From Bacillus infantis NRRL B-14911 (GTDB lineage: Bacteria > Bacillota > Bacilli > Bacillales > Cytobacillaceae): a stretch of DNA of 64,000 bases. The position numbers and the translations under genes are program-made. Below the pieces are notes generated by a model, which was not told the DNA's origin, made no database searches, and saw nothing but the letters and a program-made list of their open reading frames with translations. Positions 51,494 to 60,931 of this stretch are shown in pieces. Position 1 is the first letter of the stretch. The number at the start of each line of letters is the position of its first letter. The stretch spans positions 1,636,501 through 1,700,500 of the forward strand of contig NC_022524.1 of NCBI RefSeq assembly GCF_000473245.1, given 5' to 3'.

Positions 51494-52774
51494 ATGAACA
51501 GCAATGAAATTTATGTTAGTCTTGACATCGGTACATCCAGTGTAAAAGTAATCATTGGTGAAATGGTCAACGACTCTTTAAACATTATCGGTGTAGGCAA
51601 TGTGAAGTCTGAAGGATTGCGCAAAGGCTCAATTGTTGATATAGATGAAACCGTTCATTCTATAAAAAAGGCAATCGAACAAGCTGAGAGAATGATAGGG
51701 ATGGAGATCAGGCAGGTCATCGTCGGCATCACCGGAAATCATGTCATGCTCCAGCCTTCGCATGGAGTAGTGGCAGTCTCCAGTGATAACAGGGAGATTA
51801 CAGATGAAGATGTTGCAAGGGTGATCGATGCCGCCCAGGTGGTTTCCATCCCTCCTGAAAGAGAGATTGTGGATGTCATTCCGAAGCAATTCATTGTAGA
51901 CGGTTTGAATGAAATAAACGACCCGCGGGGCATGATCGGTGTCCGCCTGGAAATGGAAGGCACCATTATTACAGGTTCTAAGACAATTCTACATAATATT
52001 CTGAGATGTGTTGAAAGAGCAGGGCTTGAAATTTTGGACATAACGCTCCAGCCGCTTGCAGCAGGGGCATTCGCACTTTCAAAGGACGAAATGAATCTCG
52101 GAGTGGCCTTGGTCGATATGGGCGGCGGCTCTACAACCGTTGCCCTGTTCGAGCAGGGAATCATGAAGGCAACAATCGTACTTCCTGTCGGCGGGGACCA
52201 TATTACAAAGGATTTATCTATTGGCCTCAGGACCTCTACAGAGGATGCCGAAAAAATCAAAACAAAATACGGTTATGCTTTTTATGACCATGCTTCTGAA
52301 GATGAAGTCTTCAGTGTCCCGATTATCGGGAGCGATCAGCACCAGCAATTTAATCAGCTTGAAATTTCTGATATTATTGAAGCAAGGATGGAAGAAATTT
52401 TCGATCTGATCCAGAATGAGATTAAGAGATTGGGAGTCAGCGACCTGCCAGGAGGCTATGTCCTGACAGGTGGAGTAGCCAACACCCAGGGCATCCTGGA
52501 ACTGGCACAGATCATTTTCCAGAACCGCGTCCGGATTGCTATTCCGGATTATATCGGCGTAAGGGAGCCGCAGTATACAACAGCAGTCGGCCTGATCAAG
52601 TTTGCCTATAAAAATGCAAGGCTTCAGGGCAGGAAGATAGAGCCTGCCCAAGTGAACGAAGCGAAGGAGAAACGCGTCCAAAAACAACCGCAACCAAAAG
52701 CAAGACCGGAAAAACAGCCGGAAGAAAAGATTACATCACGAGTTAAAAAGTTCCTTGGCTACTTTTTCGAGTAA
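51494..52774 (+). CDS. ftsA: Cell division protein FtsA
   Basis: Actin-like ATPase that tethers FtsZ to the membrane. The 426-aa protein has [18 protein letters not shown] (about 7-24, phosphate 1), a 1C domain (about 85-165), [19 protein letters not shown] (about 201-219, phosphate 2), [17 protein letters not shown] and the C-terminal amphipathic helix [12 protein letters not shown] that binds the membrane, after a Gln/Lys/Pro-rich linker. AGGAGGTGCC precedes the ATG at 51494; the frame is open 17 codons earlier from a TTG that lacks a site. Forms an operon with ftsZ. Confidence 0.96.
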   Translation: MNSNEIYVSLDIGTSSVKVIIGEMVNDSLNIIGVGNVKSEGLRKGSIVDIDETVHSIKKAIEQAERMIGMEIRQVIVGITGNHVMLQPSHGVVAVSSDNREITDEDVARVIDAAQVVSIPPEREIVDVIPKQFIVDGLNEINDPRGMIGVRLEMEGTIITGSKTILHNILRCVERAGLEILDITLQPLAAGAFALSKDEMNLGVALVDMGGGSTTVALFEQGIMKATIVLPVGGDHITKDLSIGLRTSTEDAEKIKTKYGYAFYDHASEDEVFSVPIIGSDQHQQFNQLEISDIIEARMEEIFDLIQNEIKRLGVSDLPGGYVLTGGVANTQGILELAQIIFQNRVRIAIPDYIGVREPQYTTAVGLIKFAYKNARLQGRKIEPAQVNEAKEKRVQKQPQPKARPEKQPEEKITSRVKKFLGYFFE

Positions 52775-52815
52775 ACAGTGCTTTAAGGAATATCGACGAA
52801 TTAGGAGGATTTGTC

Positions 52816-53982
52816 ATGTTGGAATTTGACACTAATTTAGATTCACTAGCGACCATAAAGGTTATCGGCGTTGGCGGCGGAGGAAATAATGCGGTAAACC
52901 GCATGATCGAACACGGCGTTCAAGGCGTAGAATTCATCGCAGTTAATACGGATGCACAGGCACTGAACCTCTCGAAAGCAGAAGTGAAAATGCAGATCGG
53001 CGGAAAGCTGACGCGCGGACTGGGTGCCGGTGCTAATCCGGAAGTAGGCAAAAAGGCTGCTGAGGAAAGCAAAGAGCAGATTGAAGAAGCACTGAAAGGC
53101 GCAGATATGGTGTTTGTCACTGCCGGAATGGGAGGCGGTACAGGTACTGGAGCTGCACCTGTCATTGCACAGATTGCAAGGGACCTGGGCGCTTTGACAG
53201 TAGGGGTCGTTACAAGGCCGTTTACATTCGAAGGCCGCAAGCGTGCCGGTCAGGCTGCAGGCGGAATTGCTTCCATGAAGGAAGCTGTTGATACCCTGAT
53301 TGTCATTCCGAATGACCGTCTATTAGAAATTGTAGACAAAAGCACTCCGATGCTTGAAGCATTCCGTGAAGCGGATAATGTGCTTCGCCAGGGTGTTCAG
53401 GGCATATCCGACCTGATTGCCACTCCAGGGCTGATCAACCTTGACTTTGCTGATGTAAAGACCATCATGTCAAGCAAGGGTTCTGCACTGATGGGGATCG
53501 GCGTCTCTTCAGGAGAAAACCGTGCGGCAGAAGCGGCAAAGAAAGCTGTTTCTTCTCCGCTGCTTGAAACGTCCATTGATGGTGCACAGGGTGTCCTGAT
53601 GAATATCACCGGCGGTTCAAGCCTGAGCCTTTATGAGGTTCAGGAAGCTGCAGATATCGTAGCCTCCGCTTCAGACCAGGATGTCAATATGATCTTCGGT
53701 TCTGTTATCAATGAAAACCTGAAAGACGAAATCGTGGTTACAGTAATTGCGACTGGGTTCAATGAAGAAGTGGCCGCGCCAAAACCGGCACGCCCATCAT
53801 TTGGACAGCCTAAACAGCAGCAGACGCATTCACCTTCCCTTAACCGGGACAGGGACAGGGAGCCAAAGCGCGAAGAGCAGAGCCATGAGCCGCCTGTAAG
53901 GAACTCATCATCTCAGTCTTCACAAGGTGAAGAAACATTGGATATCCCGACTTTCCTGAGAAACCGCAATAGAAGAAGATAA
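52816..53982 (+). CDS. ftsZ: Cell division protein FtsZ
   Basis: Tubulin-like GTPase forming the Z ring. The 388-aa protein has [19 protein letters not shown] (about 16-34), the signature [16 protein letters not shown] (about 106-121), NPNDRL-equivalent [10 protein letters not shown], the T7 loop [11 protein letters not shown] (about 207-217) and the C-terminal peptide [13 protein letters not shown] that binds FtsA and SepF after a variable linker (about 316-375). TAGGAGGATTTGTC precedes the ATG. A strong terminator ends the ftsAZ transcript. Confidence 0.98.
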   Translation: MLEFDTNLDSLATIKVIGVGGGGNNAVNRMIEHGVQGVEFIAVNTDAQALNLSKAEVKMQIGGKLTRGLGAGANPEVGKKAAEESKEQIEEALKGADMVFVTAGMGGGTGTGAAPVIAQIARDLGALTVGVVTRPFTFEGRKRAGQAAGGIASMKEAVDTLIVIPNDRLLEIVDKSTPMLEAFREADNVLRQGVQGISDLIATPGLINLDFADVKTIMSSKGSALMGIGVSSGENRAAEAAKKAVSSPLLETSIDGAQGVLMNITGGSSLSLYEVQEAADIVASASDQDVNMIFGSVINENLKDEIVVTVIATGFNEEVAAPKPARPSFGQPKQQQTHSPSLNRDRDREPKREEQSHEPPVRNSSSQSSQGEETLDIPTFLRNRNRRR

Positions 53983-53996
53983 GATAGCATTCGCTG

Positions 53997-54030
53997 AACG
54001 GCGCCTCATTATGAGGCGCCGTTTTATTTT
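53997..54030 (+). terminator. Intrinsic terminator of ftsAZ
   Basis: Stem AACGGCGCCTCAT / ATGAGGCGCCGTT with a one-base loop, then TTATTTT. Confidence 0.94.
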
Positions 54031-54134
54031 GGTTTTTAAGATTGATTCGTATTTTTTAGACAGGCATATAAAACAAAATACTGACAAAAACCGAAGGGAA
54101 TAGTGAAAAAATTCTCCTAAACAGGCTACAGAAA

Positions 54135-54168
54135 GTGACACACTTCAATGATATGGCTGGGGTATACT
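54135..54168 (+). promoter_or_regulatory. spoIIG-type promoter with 22-base spacer
   Basis: GTGACA (54135-54140) and TATACT (54163-54168) are separated by 22 bases instead of 17. The B. subtilis spoIIG promoter has the same unusual spacing and depends on Spo0A~P. Sequence after the -35 (CACACTTC here) also resembles the B. subtilis promoter as I recall it. I see no strong Spo0A box (TGTCGAA) upstream, only weak partial matches. Confidence 0.65.
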
Positions 54169-54252
54169 TTTCCATAAGATTAATAGATAGATGAATAATC
54201 AGTTTTTGGCATCCGGACTTAATAAGCCGGATATGTCTGGAGTGAAGCTGGG

Positions 54253-55191
54253 TTGGCTATTTATTTGGATATCATTTGGCTGCTGAACTTTCTTTTTGAC
54301 AGCCTCCTGCTGTATCTCACAGCGATCTTCCTGAAAAGGGATGTTTCTATTTGGCGGATACTGGCGGGCGGTGCTGCGGGCTCAATGATCGTTCTGCTCG
54401 CGGTAACACCGGTTCAGTCTATTTCCGGGCATCCGCTATCAAAGCTGCTTTTTTCAATTGTCATGGTCGTCCTTGCCTTTGGATATAAAAGGGCCGGATA
54501 TTTTATTAAAGGCCTGTTTACTTTTTATATGGCAACTTTCCTCATTGGAGGGACTTTGATAGGTGCCCATTATTTTGTGAAATTTGATTTTGAGCTTTCT
54601 TCAGCCGTCCTGCTGGGAAGTGTCAAAGGCTTCGGGGATCCGATCAGCTGGATGTTTGTCATATTTGGATTTCCTGCTGCCTGGCATTTTTCACGGAAGC
54701 ATGGAGAAAACATGGAAATGGCCAATATCCAATATGACCAGCTGGCTGAGGTCTGCATTTCGATTAATGGGATTGACCTGAACTTTAAGGGGCTTGTTGA
54801 TACGGGAAATCAGCTTTATGATCCAATATCCAGGACTCCGGTCATGATTGCATCCCTAAAAGGGATGGCAGAAAAGCTTCCTGAAGTTCTCCTCGCCGTT
54901 TCCCAGGATCCTGAGCCTTTCCTGATGGGGGAGGCAAGAATCCCGCCTGACTGGGAAAATCGGATGAGAATTCTTCCTTGCAAGGTGGTTGGACAAGAAC
55001 ATCAGCTTATTATTGCCATGAAGCCAGACAGGATCATCATCCAAAGGGGGGAAGAAAAAATCCTGGCAGGCAAGGCGCTCATCTCTTTTACAATGCAGCA
55101 GCTCTCCAGTGATGATGCATTTGACTGCATTATCCATCCAAAGATGATGACAGGTGCCGGAAAAGCAGAATCAGCGGAAAAGGTAAGTTAA
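54253..55191 (+). CDS. spoIIGA: SpoIIGA, pro-sigma-E processing protease
   Basis: Membrane-embedded aspartic protease that cleaves pro-sigma-E in the mother cell after a signal (SpoIIR) from the forespore. The 312-aa protein has five membrane helices in the N-terminal half (within about 1-150) and a C-terminal pepsin-like protease domain with the catalytic motif [12 protein letters not shown] (about 178-189, Asp near 181). The TTG start at 54253 gives [15 protein letters not shown], the family N-terminus, with GGAGTGA seven bases upstream. It is followed by sigE. Confidence 0.94.
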   Translation: MAIYLDIIWLLNFLFDSLLLYLTAIFLKRDVSIWRILAGGAAGSMIVLLAVTPVQSISGHPLSKLLFSIVMVVLAFGYKRAGYFIKGLFTFYMATFLIGGTLIGAHYFVKFDFELSSAVLLGSVKGFGDPISWMFVIFGFPAAWHFSRKHGENMEMANIQYDQLAEVCISINGIDLNFKGLVDTGNQLYDPISRTPVMIASLKGMAEKLPEVLLAVSQDPEPFLMGEARIPPDWENRMRILPCKVVGQEHQLIIAMKPDRIIIQRGEEKILAGKALISFTMQQLSSDDAFDCIIHPKMMTGAGKAESAEKVS

Positions 55192-55235
55192 TAATACTAT
55201 ACTCGGAAAAACATAATTTAGAAGGAGGACAACTC

Positions 55236-55955
55236 ATGAAAAATTTGAAGTTTCGCCTATCCTATTACTGGTATAAACTGCTGATCAAACTTGGGCTCAA
55301 GACTGATGAAATATTCTATATAGGCGGCAGCGAGGCTCTCCCTCCCCCTCTTTCAAAAGAAGAAGAAGAAGTTCTTCTGATTAAGCTCCCCAAAGGCGAT
55401 AAAGCTGCAAGATCAATGCTGATCGAAAGAAATCTCCGCCTCGTCGTATACATTGCCCGGAAGTTTGAAAATACGGGCATCAATATTGAAGACCTGATCA
55501 GCATCGGGACAATCGGGCTCATCAAAGCGGTCAACACTTTTAATCCGGAAAAGAAAATCAAGCTTGCCACTTATGCATCCAGGTGTATTGAAAACGAAAT
55601 ACTGATGTACCTGAGGCGGAACAATAAAATCAGGTCGGAGGTTTCCTTCGATGAGCCTCTGAATATTGACTGGGATGGGAATGAGCTCCTTTTGTCCGAT
55701 GTGCTGGGAACCGAAGAAGACATTATTACTAAGGACCTGGAGGCGAATGTAGATAAGAAGCTTCTGCTGAAGGCCCTTCACCAGCTCACTGACAGAGAGA
55801 AGCAGATCATGGAGCTCCGTTTCGGCCTCGGCTCTGGCGAGGAAAAAACACAGAAAGATGTGGCTGACATGCTTGGCATTTCACAGTCTTACATATCAAG
55901 GCTAGAAAAGAGAATCATCAAAAGATTGAAAAAGGAATTCAACAAGATGGTTTAA
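55236..55955 (+). CDS. sigE: RNA polymerase sigma-E factor (pro-form), early mother cell
   Basis: Sporulation sigma factor made as an inactive precursor. The 239-aa protein has an N-terminal pro-sequence (about 1-28, with the amphipathic stretch [15 protein letters not shown]) ending near [14 protein letters not shown]. Region 2 follows ([43 protein letters not shown], read in parts) and region 4 with [20 protein letters not shown] (about 212-231). Nearly identical to B. subtilis SigE in the core. AGAAGGAGGAC precedes the ATG. Operon with its processing protease spoIIGA. Confidence 0.97.
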   Translation: MKNLKFRLSYYWYKLLIKLGLKTDEIFYIGGSEALPPPLSKEEEEVLLIKLPKGDKAARSMLIERNLRLVVYIARKFENTGINIEDLISIGTIGLIKAVNTFNPEKKIKLATYASRCIENEILMYLRRNNKIRSEVSFDEPLNIDWDGNELLLSDVLGTEEDIITKDLEANVDKKLLLKALHQLTDREKQIMELRFGLGSGEEKTQKDVADMLGISQSYISRLEKRIIKRLKKEFNKMV

Positions 55956-56098
55956 AATTTTTTTTATCCCGCTTATCCCTTATTCAGACTGTATATGCCG
56001 TTTATTCCGGGGATCATGGAAAATCGGTATGTGCATATTTTTCCTTTCCGAGGAGATACTGTTTTTTGTACAGCAGCTCCTGTGAGGAGGGAAATGGA

Positions 56099-56878
56099 TT
56101 GACTCGAAATAAAGTAGAAATTTGCGGTGTTGATACATCAAAGCTTCCCGTTTTGAAAAACGAAGAAATGAGAAAACTCTTCAAGCAAATGCATGAAGGT
56201 GATACATATGCCCGGGAGTGCCTAGTCAATGGCAACCTTCGGCTGGTACTGAGTGTCATCCAGCGCTTTAACAACAGAGGCGAATTTGTAGATGATCTCT
56301 TCCAGGTGGGATGTATCGGCCTGATGAAATCTATTGATAATTTTGATTTAAGCCAGAATGTAAAGTTCTCCACTTATGCTGTTCCGATGATCATTGGTGA
56401 GATCAGAAGGTATTTGAGGGATAATAATCCTATCAGGGTATCAAGGTCATTAAGAGATATAGCCTACAAAGCTTTGCAGGTCAGGGAACGCCTGATGAGT
56501 GAAACGTCAAAGGAACCAACGGCTGAGGAAATAGCCAGGGTCCTTGAAGTGCCCCATGAAGAAATCGTGTTTGCACTTGATGCGATACAGGATCCGGTCT
56601 CATTATTCGAGCCCATCTATAACGATGGAGGCGATCCGATATTTGTCATGGACCAGCTGAGCGACGAGCGCAATAAAGATATTCAATGGATTGAAGAAAT
56701 TGCCCTCAAAGAAGGCATGCGCAGGCTTAACGAAAGAGAAAAGCTCATATTGAGAAAGCGCTTTTTCCAAGGCAAAACGCAAATGGAAGTAGCCGAAGAA
56801 ATCGGCATCTCCCAAGCCCAGGTCTCCCGCCTTGAAAAAGCCGCCATCAAGCAAATGAACAAAAATATCCAAAGCTGA
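56099..56878 (+). CDS. sigG: RNA polymerase sigma-G factor, late forespore
   Basis: Forespore sigma factor active after engulfment. The 259-aa protein matches B. subtilis SigG over its length: N-terminal RNKVEICGVDTSKLPVLKNEEM (read in parts, about 3-24), region 2 FNNRGEFVDDLFQVGCIGLMKS, IGEIRRYLRDNNPIRVSRSL, and region 4 ISQAQVSRLEKAAIKQMNK. The open frame starts at 56066, but the TTG at 56099, eight bases after GAGGAGGG, gives the family start. It lies 143 bases after sigE; no confident sigma-F promoter was found in that gap. A terminator follows. Confidence 0.96.
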   Translation: MTRNKVEICGVDTSKLPVLKNEEMRKLFKQMHEGDTYARECLVNGNLRLVLSVIQRFNNRGEFVDDLFQVGCIGLMKSIDNFDLSQNVKFSTYAVPMIIGEIRRYLRDNNPIRVSRSLRDIAYKALQVRERLMSETSKEPTAEEIARVLEVPHEEIVFALDAIQDPVSLFEPIYNDGGDPIFVMDQLSDERNKDIQWIEEIALKEGMRRLNEREKLILRKRFFQGKTQMEVAEEIGISQAQVSRLEKAAIKQMNKNIQS

Positions 56879-56906
56879 AAGCTGCTGAAAAGCAGCTTTT
56901 TGTTTT
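56878..56906 (+). terminator. Intrinsic terminator of sigG
   Basis: Stem AAAGCTGCT / AGCAGCTTT with a GAAA tetraloop, then TTGTTTT, at the sigG stop. Confidence 0.93.
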
Positions 56907-57016
56907 GGGTTTTGTAAGTGCTCCATGCTGGCTGAAATATGATCTAAAATCCACGTGTGTATATTTAGGGTTAATGGCCAAAAAATTTATGAAAACCTGT
57001 TGATTGCAGTGGAAGG

Positions 57017-57059
57017 CACGAAGACTCCTCATAAAATGCATGCGCATTTTCTTCGTGCG
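57017..57059. repeat. Long imperfect palindrome
   Basis: GCACGAAGA pairs with TCTTCGTGC, and inside it AAAATGC pairs with GCATTTT. It adjoins the dispersed repeat at 57084 and forms part of the 479-base gap between sigG and ylmC. No T tail on either strand. Confidence 0.6.
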
Positions 57060-57083
57060 ATGTGATTTCAGGGAAGAAAATTC

Positions 57084-57194
57084 AGTGTCCTATGGGAGAT
57101 AGCGGAAATGTTGAGACCCCGCAGCGCGCAAGCGTGAGGAGGCTCAACTCCGCCCCACGGAAAGCGAAGTGCCTGCAACGGAAATCACCAGCCC
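57084..57194 (-). repeat. Dispersed intergenic repeat, copy 2 (inverted)
   Basis: The minus strand of this stretch matches the repeat at 10639-10773: ATTTCCG, CACTTCGCTTTCCG, GGGCGGAGTTGAGCCTCCTC, GCGCTGCGGGGTCTCAACAT and TTTCCGCT recur in the same order, with a few substitutions. Non-coding. It occupies the position where B. subtilis carries ylmA. Confidence 0.8.
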
Positions 57195-57298
57195 AATCAA
57201 TAAGTAAAAAAATTGAAGATAACTTATCTCGTTATTCTTAGCCGCGTAAGATGTTTTAGCTGTTATTGAATATTTCCCTAAAACCCCCCATCAAATCA

Positions 57299-57327
57299 AA
57301 ATATTCCATCCTTCCGCAACATATAAT
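57299..57327 (+). promoter_or_regulatory. Candidate sigma-E-type promoter of ylmC
   Basis: AAATATT (57299-57305), a 14-base spacer and CATATAAT (57320-57327) match the sigma-E consensus (kmATATT, N14-15, CATACAhT) at all but one or two positions. The start would fall about 25 bases before ylmC, whose family is named for sporulation. TATAAT within the -10 could also serve sigma-A, but there is no -35 at 17 bases. Confidence 0.6.
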
Positions 57328-57357
57328 CAAGTAAGCAACAAATGGCGGGGGTGGACC

Positions 57358-57627
57358 ATGGTTAAGATATCAGAATTCCAGGTCAAGGACGTAGTAAATG
57401 TGGCCGACGGCAAAAAACTTGGAAGCATCGGGGATATTGACATCAATCTGATGAGCGGAAAAATTGAAGCCGTCATCATCAGCGGAGCAGGAAAAGTCCT
57501 CGGATTCTTTGGAAAAGATGAGGATATCATCATTCCGTGGAAAAATATTTTAAAAATCGGCGAGGACGTCATTCTTGTTCGCTATAAAATCTCAGAAGAA
57601 CTCAAACAGGTGGAAGAGGATGCGTAA
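57358..57627 (+). CDS. ylmC: PRC-barrel protein, YlmC/YmxH sporulation family
   Basis: An 89-aa PRC-barrel domain protein. The barrel sequence is visible as VVNVADGKKLGSIGDIDINLMSGKIEAVII (read in parts, about 11-40) and DIIIPWKNILKIGEDVILVRY (about 56-76). The YlmC/YmxH group is annotated as sporulation-related, with unknown mechanism. GGGGGTGG precedes the ATG. It is a little longer than the B. subtilis protein. It may be transcribed alone or lead into ylmD, 73 bases away. Confidence 0.88.
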   Translation: MVKISEFQVKDVVNVADGKKLGSIGDIDINLMSGKIEAVIISGAGKVLGFFGKDEDIIIPWKNILKIGEDVILVRYKISEELKQVEEDA

Positions 57628-57700
57628 GCTTCCTCCTTTTTTCTGTAACACGAACATTCTTTATGATAAACTAAAGAAAAACACGAAGAGGACACGATAA

Positions 57701-58528
57701 ATGGAGCCATTTGTACTAAAGGAAAGCAAGTTTTTTTCCATTGAAGACTGGACGGAAAAGTTTCCGGGCCTTGCTGCAGGTTTTTCCACGAAAAATGGAG
57801 GGAATAGCAATGGAGACTACAGCAGCCTCAACCTTGGCCTTCATGTAAATGATTCTGTCCAGGCGGTATGCGGCAACAGGGAAATTTTCTCTGAGTCAAT
57901 AGGCTTTCCATTGCCAGCATGGACGGGGGCAGAGCAGACCCATGAAACCTTTATACGGAAAGTATCAAAGGAAGATGCAGGAACAGGATCTTTGGATTAT
58001 GGCCAGGCATTCAGGAGGACTGATGGCTTTTTCACACTTGAGCAGGGCCTGCTTTTAACTCTATGCTTTGCTGACTGTGTCCCACTTTATTTCACACATC
58101 CTGATTCAGGGGCTATAGGGGCCGCACATGCCGGCTGGAAAGGGACTGTCGGCGGGATTGCCGGAAATATGGCCGGTGTCTTTAAGAATGAAGGAATCGA
58201 TCCGGGGGAAATTTTGGCGGCAATCGGGCCTTCCATTTGCGAAAAATGTTATATTGTCGACGGCAGAGTTGTCAATTTAGTGAAAAATAGACTAGAAGAT
58301 GTCGATAAAAAACCATATAATCAAGTAAAAGAGAATCAATACCAGCTTGATCTGAAAGAAGTGAACAAACAGCTTCTCATGAAATCAGGCATCCGGGAAG
58401 AGAATATAATTGTATCCGGCTATTGCACCAGCTGCCATGAGGAATACTTTTTTTCCCATCGCAGGGATGGGGGGAAGACTGGCAGGATGATGAGCTACAT
58501 AGGCTGGAAGGAGGCTGACTGCAGCTAG
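57701..58528 (+). CDS. pgeF: Peptidoglycan editing factor PgeF (YlmD), laccase-domain family
   Basis: A 275-aa YfiH/LACC1-type protein (DUF152). E. coli relatives remove misincorporated amino acids from peptidoglycan precursors, and others show purine nucleoside phosphorylase or laccase-like activity. The zinc-type metal site residues are present: His in TGAEQTHETF (near 82), Cys in CFADCVPLYF (near 126) and His in AAHAGWKGT (near 143). Additional family motif CTSCHEEYFFSHRRDGGKTGRM (read in parts) ends the protein. It abuts ylmE (TAG then ATG) and heads the ylmDEF(sepF)GH set. Confidence 0.92.
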   Translation: MEPFVLKESKFFSIEDWTEKFPGLAAGFSTKNGGNSNGDYSSLNLGLHVNDSVQAVCGNREIFSESIGFPLPAWTGAEQTHETFIRKVSKEDAGTGSLDYGQAFRRTDGFFTLEQGLLLTLCFADCVPLYFTHPDSGAIGAAHAGWKGTVGGIAGNMAGVFKNEGIDPGEILAAIGPSICEKCYIVDGRVVNLVKNRLEDVDKKPYNQVKENQYQLDLKEVNKQLLMKSGIREENIIVSGYCTSCHEEYFFSHRRDGGKTGRMMSYIGWKEADCS

Positions 58529-59200
58529 ATGAAGGTAGAGGAAAATCTTAAGAGCATCCAAGAAAAAATAGATGAAGCCTGTAAAAGGTCAGGGAGAAAT
58601 CCCGGCGAAGTGACCATAATCGCTGTAACAAAATATGTTTCCACGGAAAGGGCAAAAGAGGCGGTGTCTGCGGGAATCGGCAATTTGGGCGAAAACCGGG
58701 ATGATGGTATGCTTGCCAAGCATGAAGAAATCGGCCATGCTGCCAAATGGCATTTCATCGGATCGCTGCAGACCAGGAAAGTCAAGAATATAATCGGCAT
58801 TGCCGATTATATCCACTCACTGGACAGGCTTTCACTGGCGAAGGAAATAGACAAGCGGGCAGAAGAAACAGTCCAATGCCTGATACAGGTCAATGCTTCC
58901 GGTGAAGAGTCAAAACAGGGGCTTTCTCCTGAGGAAGTGATTCCGTTTGTAAAAGACCTGGAGGCTTATCCTTACATTTCTGCTGCAGGGCTGATGACGA
59001 TGGCCCCTTTGACGGACGATGAGGAAGTATTGCGGCATTGTTTCCGGACACTGAAAACTCTGCAGAAGAATATCCAGGATTTAAACCTTGCTCATGCGCC
59101 TTGCAGGGAACTTTCCATGGGCATGTCCAATGACTTTGGAATTGCAGTGGAAGAAGGGGCCACCATGGTCCGGATCGGAACTGCTCTTGTCGGAGAATAA
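58529..59200 (+). CDS. ylmE: YggS-family pyridoxal phosphate homeostasis protein YlmE
   Basis: A 223-aa PLP-binding protein with the alanine-racemase-like TIM barrel and no known catalytic domain. It is thought to keep PLP homeostasis (YggS/PLPBP family). The PLP Lys is in IIAVTKYVS (near 35); other motifs are [18 protein letters not shown] (about 74-84), [13 protein letters not shown] and [23 protein letters not shown] (read in parts, about 193-215). It begins immediately after the pgeF stop, so translation is coupled; sepF follows. Confidence 0.93.
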   Translation: MKVEENLKSIQEKIDEACKRSGRNPGEVTIIAVTKYVSTERAKEAVSAGIGNLGENRDDGMLAKHEEIGHAAKWHFIGSLQTRKVKNIIGIADYIHSLDRLSLAKEIDKRAEETVQCLIQVNASGEESKQGLSPEEVIPFVKDLEAYPYISAAGLMTMAPLTDDEEVLRHCFRTLKTLQKNIQDLNLAHAPCRELSMGMSNDFGIAVEEGATMVRIGTALVGE

Positions 59201-59216
59201 GCAGGAGGTATAAAAA

Positions 59217-59657
59217 ATGAGCATTAAATCAAAAATAAAAACATTTTTTTTCCTTGATGATGAATATGACTATAAAGAAGAGGAAATCATCGAAGAAGAA
59301 ATCGAACCTGTCAGGCCTCAAAAACAGCCTGCTTCTCCAAAGCAGAATGTGGTCAGCCTGCAAAGTGTCCAGAAGTCTTCAAAGGTTGTGCTTGTTGAAC
59401 CCAGGGTATATGCCGAAGCCCAGGATATTGCAGACCAGCTTAAAAACCGCCGGGCTGTGGTAGTTAATCTGCAGCGCATCGAAAGGGACCAGGCAAAAAG
59501 GATTGTCGATTTTTTGAGCGGCACGGTATATGCCATAGGCGGCGACATCCAGAAAATTGGAACAGATATCTTTTTATGCACTCCAGATAATGTGGAGGTG
59601 TCAGGGAATATTTCCCAAATCATGCAGGAGCATGATCTAGAAAATGCGAGGTGGTAG
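59217..59657 (+). CDS. sepF: Cell division protein SepF
   Basis: A 146-aa FtsZ-binding membrane anchor that aligns Z-ring filaments. The short N-terminal amphipathic helix ([15 protein letters not shown]) binds the membrane, followed by an acidic linker and the globular domain (about 57-140) with [21 protein letters not shown] (read in parts) and [31 protein letters not shown] precedes the ATG. B. subtilis name ylmF. Operon with ylmE upstream and ylmG eight bases downstream. Confidence 0.95.
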   Translation: MSIKSKIKTFFFLDDEYDYKEEEIIEEEIEPVRPQKQPASPKQNVVSLQSVQKSSKVVLVEPRVYAEAQDIADQLKNRRAVVVNLQRIERDQAKRIVDFLSGTVYAIGGDIQKIGTDIFLCTPDNVEVSGNISQIMQEHDLENARW

Positions 59658-59663
59658 CACTAC

Positions 59664-59927
59664 ATGGCAACAGTAGTAGGTATTTTAAGTCAAATAATTT
59701 CGTTATATTCCTGGGCATTGATTATTTACATATTGCTGTCCTGGTTTCCAAATGCAAGAGAATCGTCCATTGGCCAGTTTTTAGCCCGTATATGCGAGCC
59801 ATATCTGGAACCATTCCGCAGGTTCATACCGCCGCTGGGGATGATTGATATCTCGCCGATCGTGGCGATTTTTGTCCTGCGGTTTGCCACCAGTGGACTA
59901 TATCAGCTCTATTATTGGGTTGCATAG
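59664..59927 (+). CDS. ylmG: YggT family membrane protein YlmG
   Basis: An 87-aa membrane protein with two YggT helices (about 8-27 and 65-84) joined by a loop that carries the family motif [15 protein letters not shown] (about 45-59). Relatives act in division-site or envelope organisation in bacteria and plastids; role in Bacillus unknown. GCGAGGTGG precedes the ATG, within the end of sepF's downstream gap. A terminator follows, before ylmH. Confidence 0.9.
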   Translation: MATVVGILSQIISLYSWALIIYILLSWFPNARESSIGQFLARICEPYLEPFRRFIPPLGMIDISPIVAIFVLRFATSGLYQLYYWVA

Positions 59928-59942
59928 AATTACCAATAACTT

Positions 59943-59966
59943 GGGACTCTGAGCAGTCCCTTTTTT
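59943..59966 (+). terminator. Intrinsic terminator after ylmG
   Basis: Stem GGGACT / AGTCCC with a CTGAGC loop and T6. Short stem, so ylmH may still be partly read through. Confidence 0.75.
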
Positions 59967-60035
59967 GGTGGCTGCTGTGATATGCTTGAACATGTCCGCA
60001 GATGCCTTCCTGAATAATATAAAAGGAGAGTGCCG

Positions 60036-60809
60036 ATGTCTATTTATCAGCATTTTCGGCCTGAGGAGAAAGAATTCATCGACCAGTCTCTGGGCTGGAA
60101 GGACTATGTTGAAACATCCTATGCACCTAAATTGACTGACTTCCTTGATCCGAGAGAGCAGCAGATTGTAAAAATGATTGTCGGGGAGCATTCCGGCGTG
60201 AAGCTTCGCTTATTCGGGGGAACTGAGGGTACAGAGCGGAAAAGGGCCCTTCTATATCCTAAATATTTTACCCCTGATGAAGAAGAATTCTCTATCACGC
60301 TCTTTGAAATAAATTATCCCAGCAAATTTGTTTCAATCGAACACCCTCAAATACTTGGCAGCCTTATGGCTCTTGGCTTGAAGAGGGGGAAATTCGGGGA
60401 TATCACTGTCCAGGATGAAAGGGCGCAGTTTTTTGTCTCCCGCGAAATTGAAGACTATGTAAGCATGCAGCTGGAATCGATCGGCAAAGCTTCCGTCACT
60501 CTGAAAAAATTGCCGCTGGAGAAAGCGATCACTGCAGCAGGTGCATGGGAGGAATCGTCAGCTTCTGTTTCCTCGCTGAGACTGGATGCCGTCATTTCGG
60601 CCATATACAATATTTCCAGGCAAAAATCACAGCTCTTTGTCCAGCAGGGTCTTGTAAAAGTTAATTGGGGACAAGTAGAGGATCCTTCTTTTGTTTGCGG
60701 GGAAGCTGATGTTCTTTCTGTAAGGGGAAAAGGCCGATCTAAAATCATAGAAGTAGAAGGAAAGACAAAGAAAGATAAATGGAGAATCATTACGGGAAAG
60801 CAAAAATAA
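60036..60809 (+). CDS. ylmH: YlmH, S4-domain RNA-binding protein (RqcP2-type)
   Basis: A 257-aa protein with an N-terminal helical/RRM-like part and a C-terminal S4 RNA-binding domain (about 178-240, with SSLRLDAVISAIYNISRQKS, LFVQQGLVKVNWG and SVRGKGRSKI). B. subtilis YlmH is reported to bind stalled 50S-peptidyl-tRNA complexes and to act in Ala-tailing quality control, overlapping with RqcP. The ATG at 60036 is five bases after AAGGAGAG; the frame also allows a start at 60030 inside that site. divIVA follows 122 bases later. Confidence 0.92.
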   Translation: MSIYQHFRPEEKEFIDQSLGWKDYVETSYAPKLTDFLDPREQQIVKMIVGEHSGVKLRLFGGTEGTERKRALLYPKYFTPDEEEFSITLFEINYPSKFVSIEHPQILGSLMALGLKRGKFGDITVQDERAQFFVSREIEDYVSMQLESIGKASVTLKKLPLEKAITAAGAWEESSASVSSLRLDAVISAIYNISRQKSQLFVQQGLVKVNWGQVEDPSFVCGEADVLSVRGKGRSKIIEVEGKTKKDKWRIITGKQK

Positions 60810-60931
60810 ATTATTTTTTTGCAGGATTTTAAAAGAAAATGTCGAATATATCTTTATCACTGTGATAATATCAGAAATCAGCGTATTCACGCTGTCATAC
60901 ATATGCTTTAAGACTCATAGGGGGTGGCATT

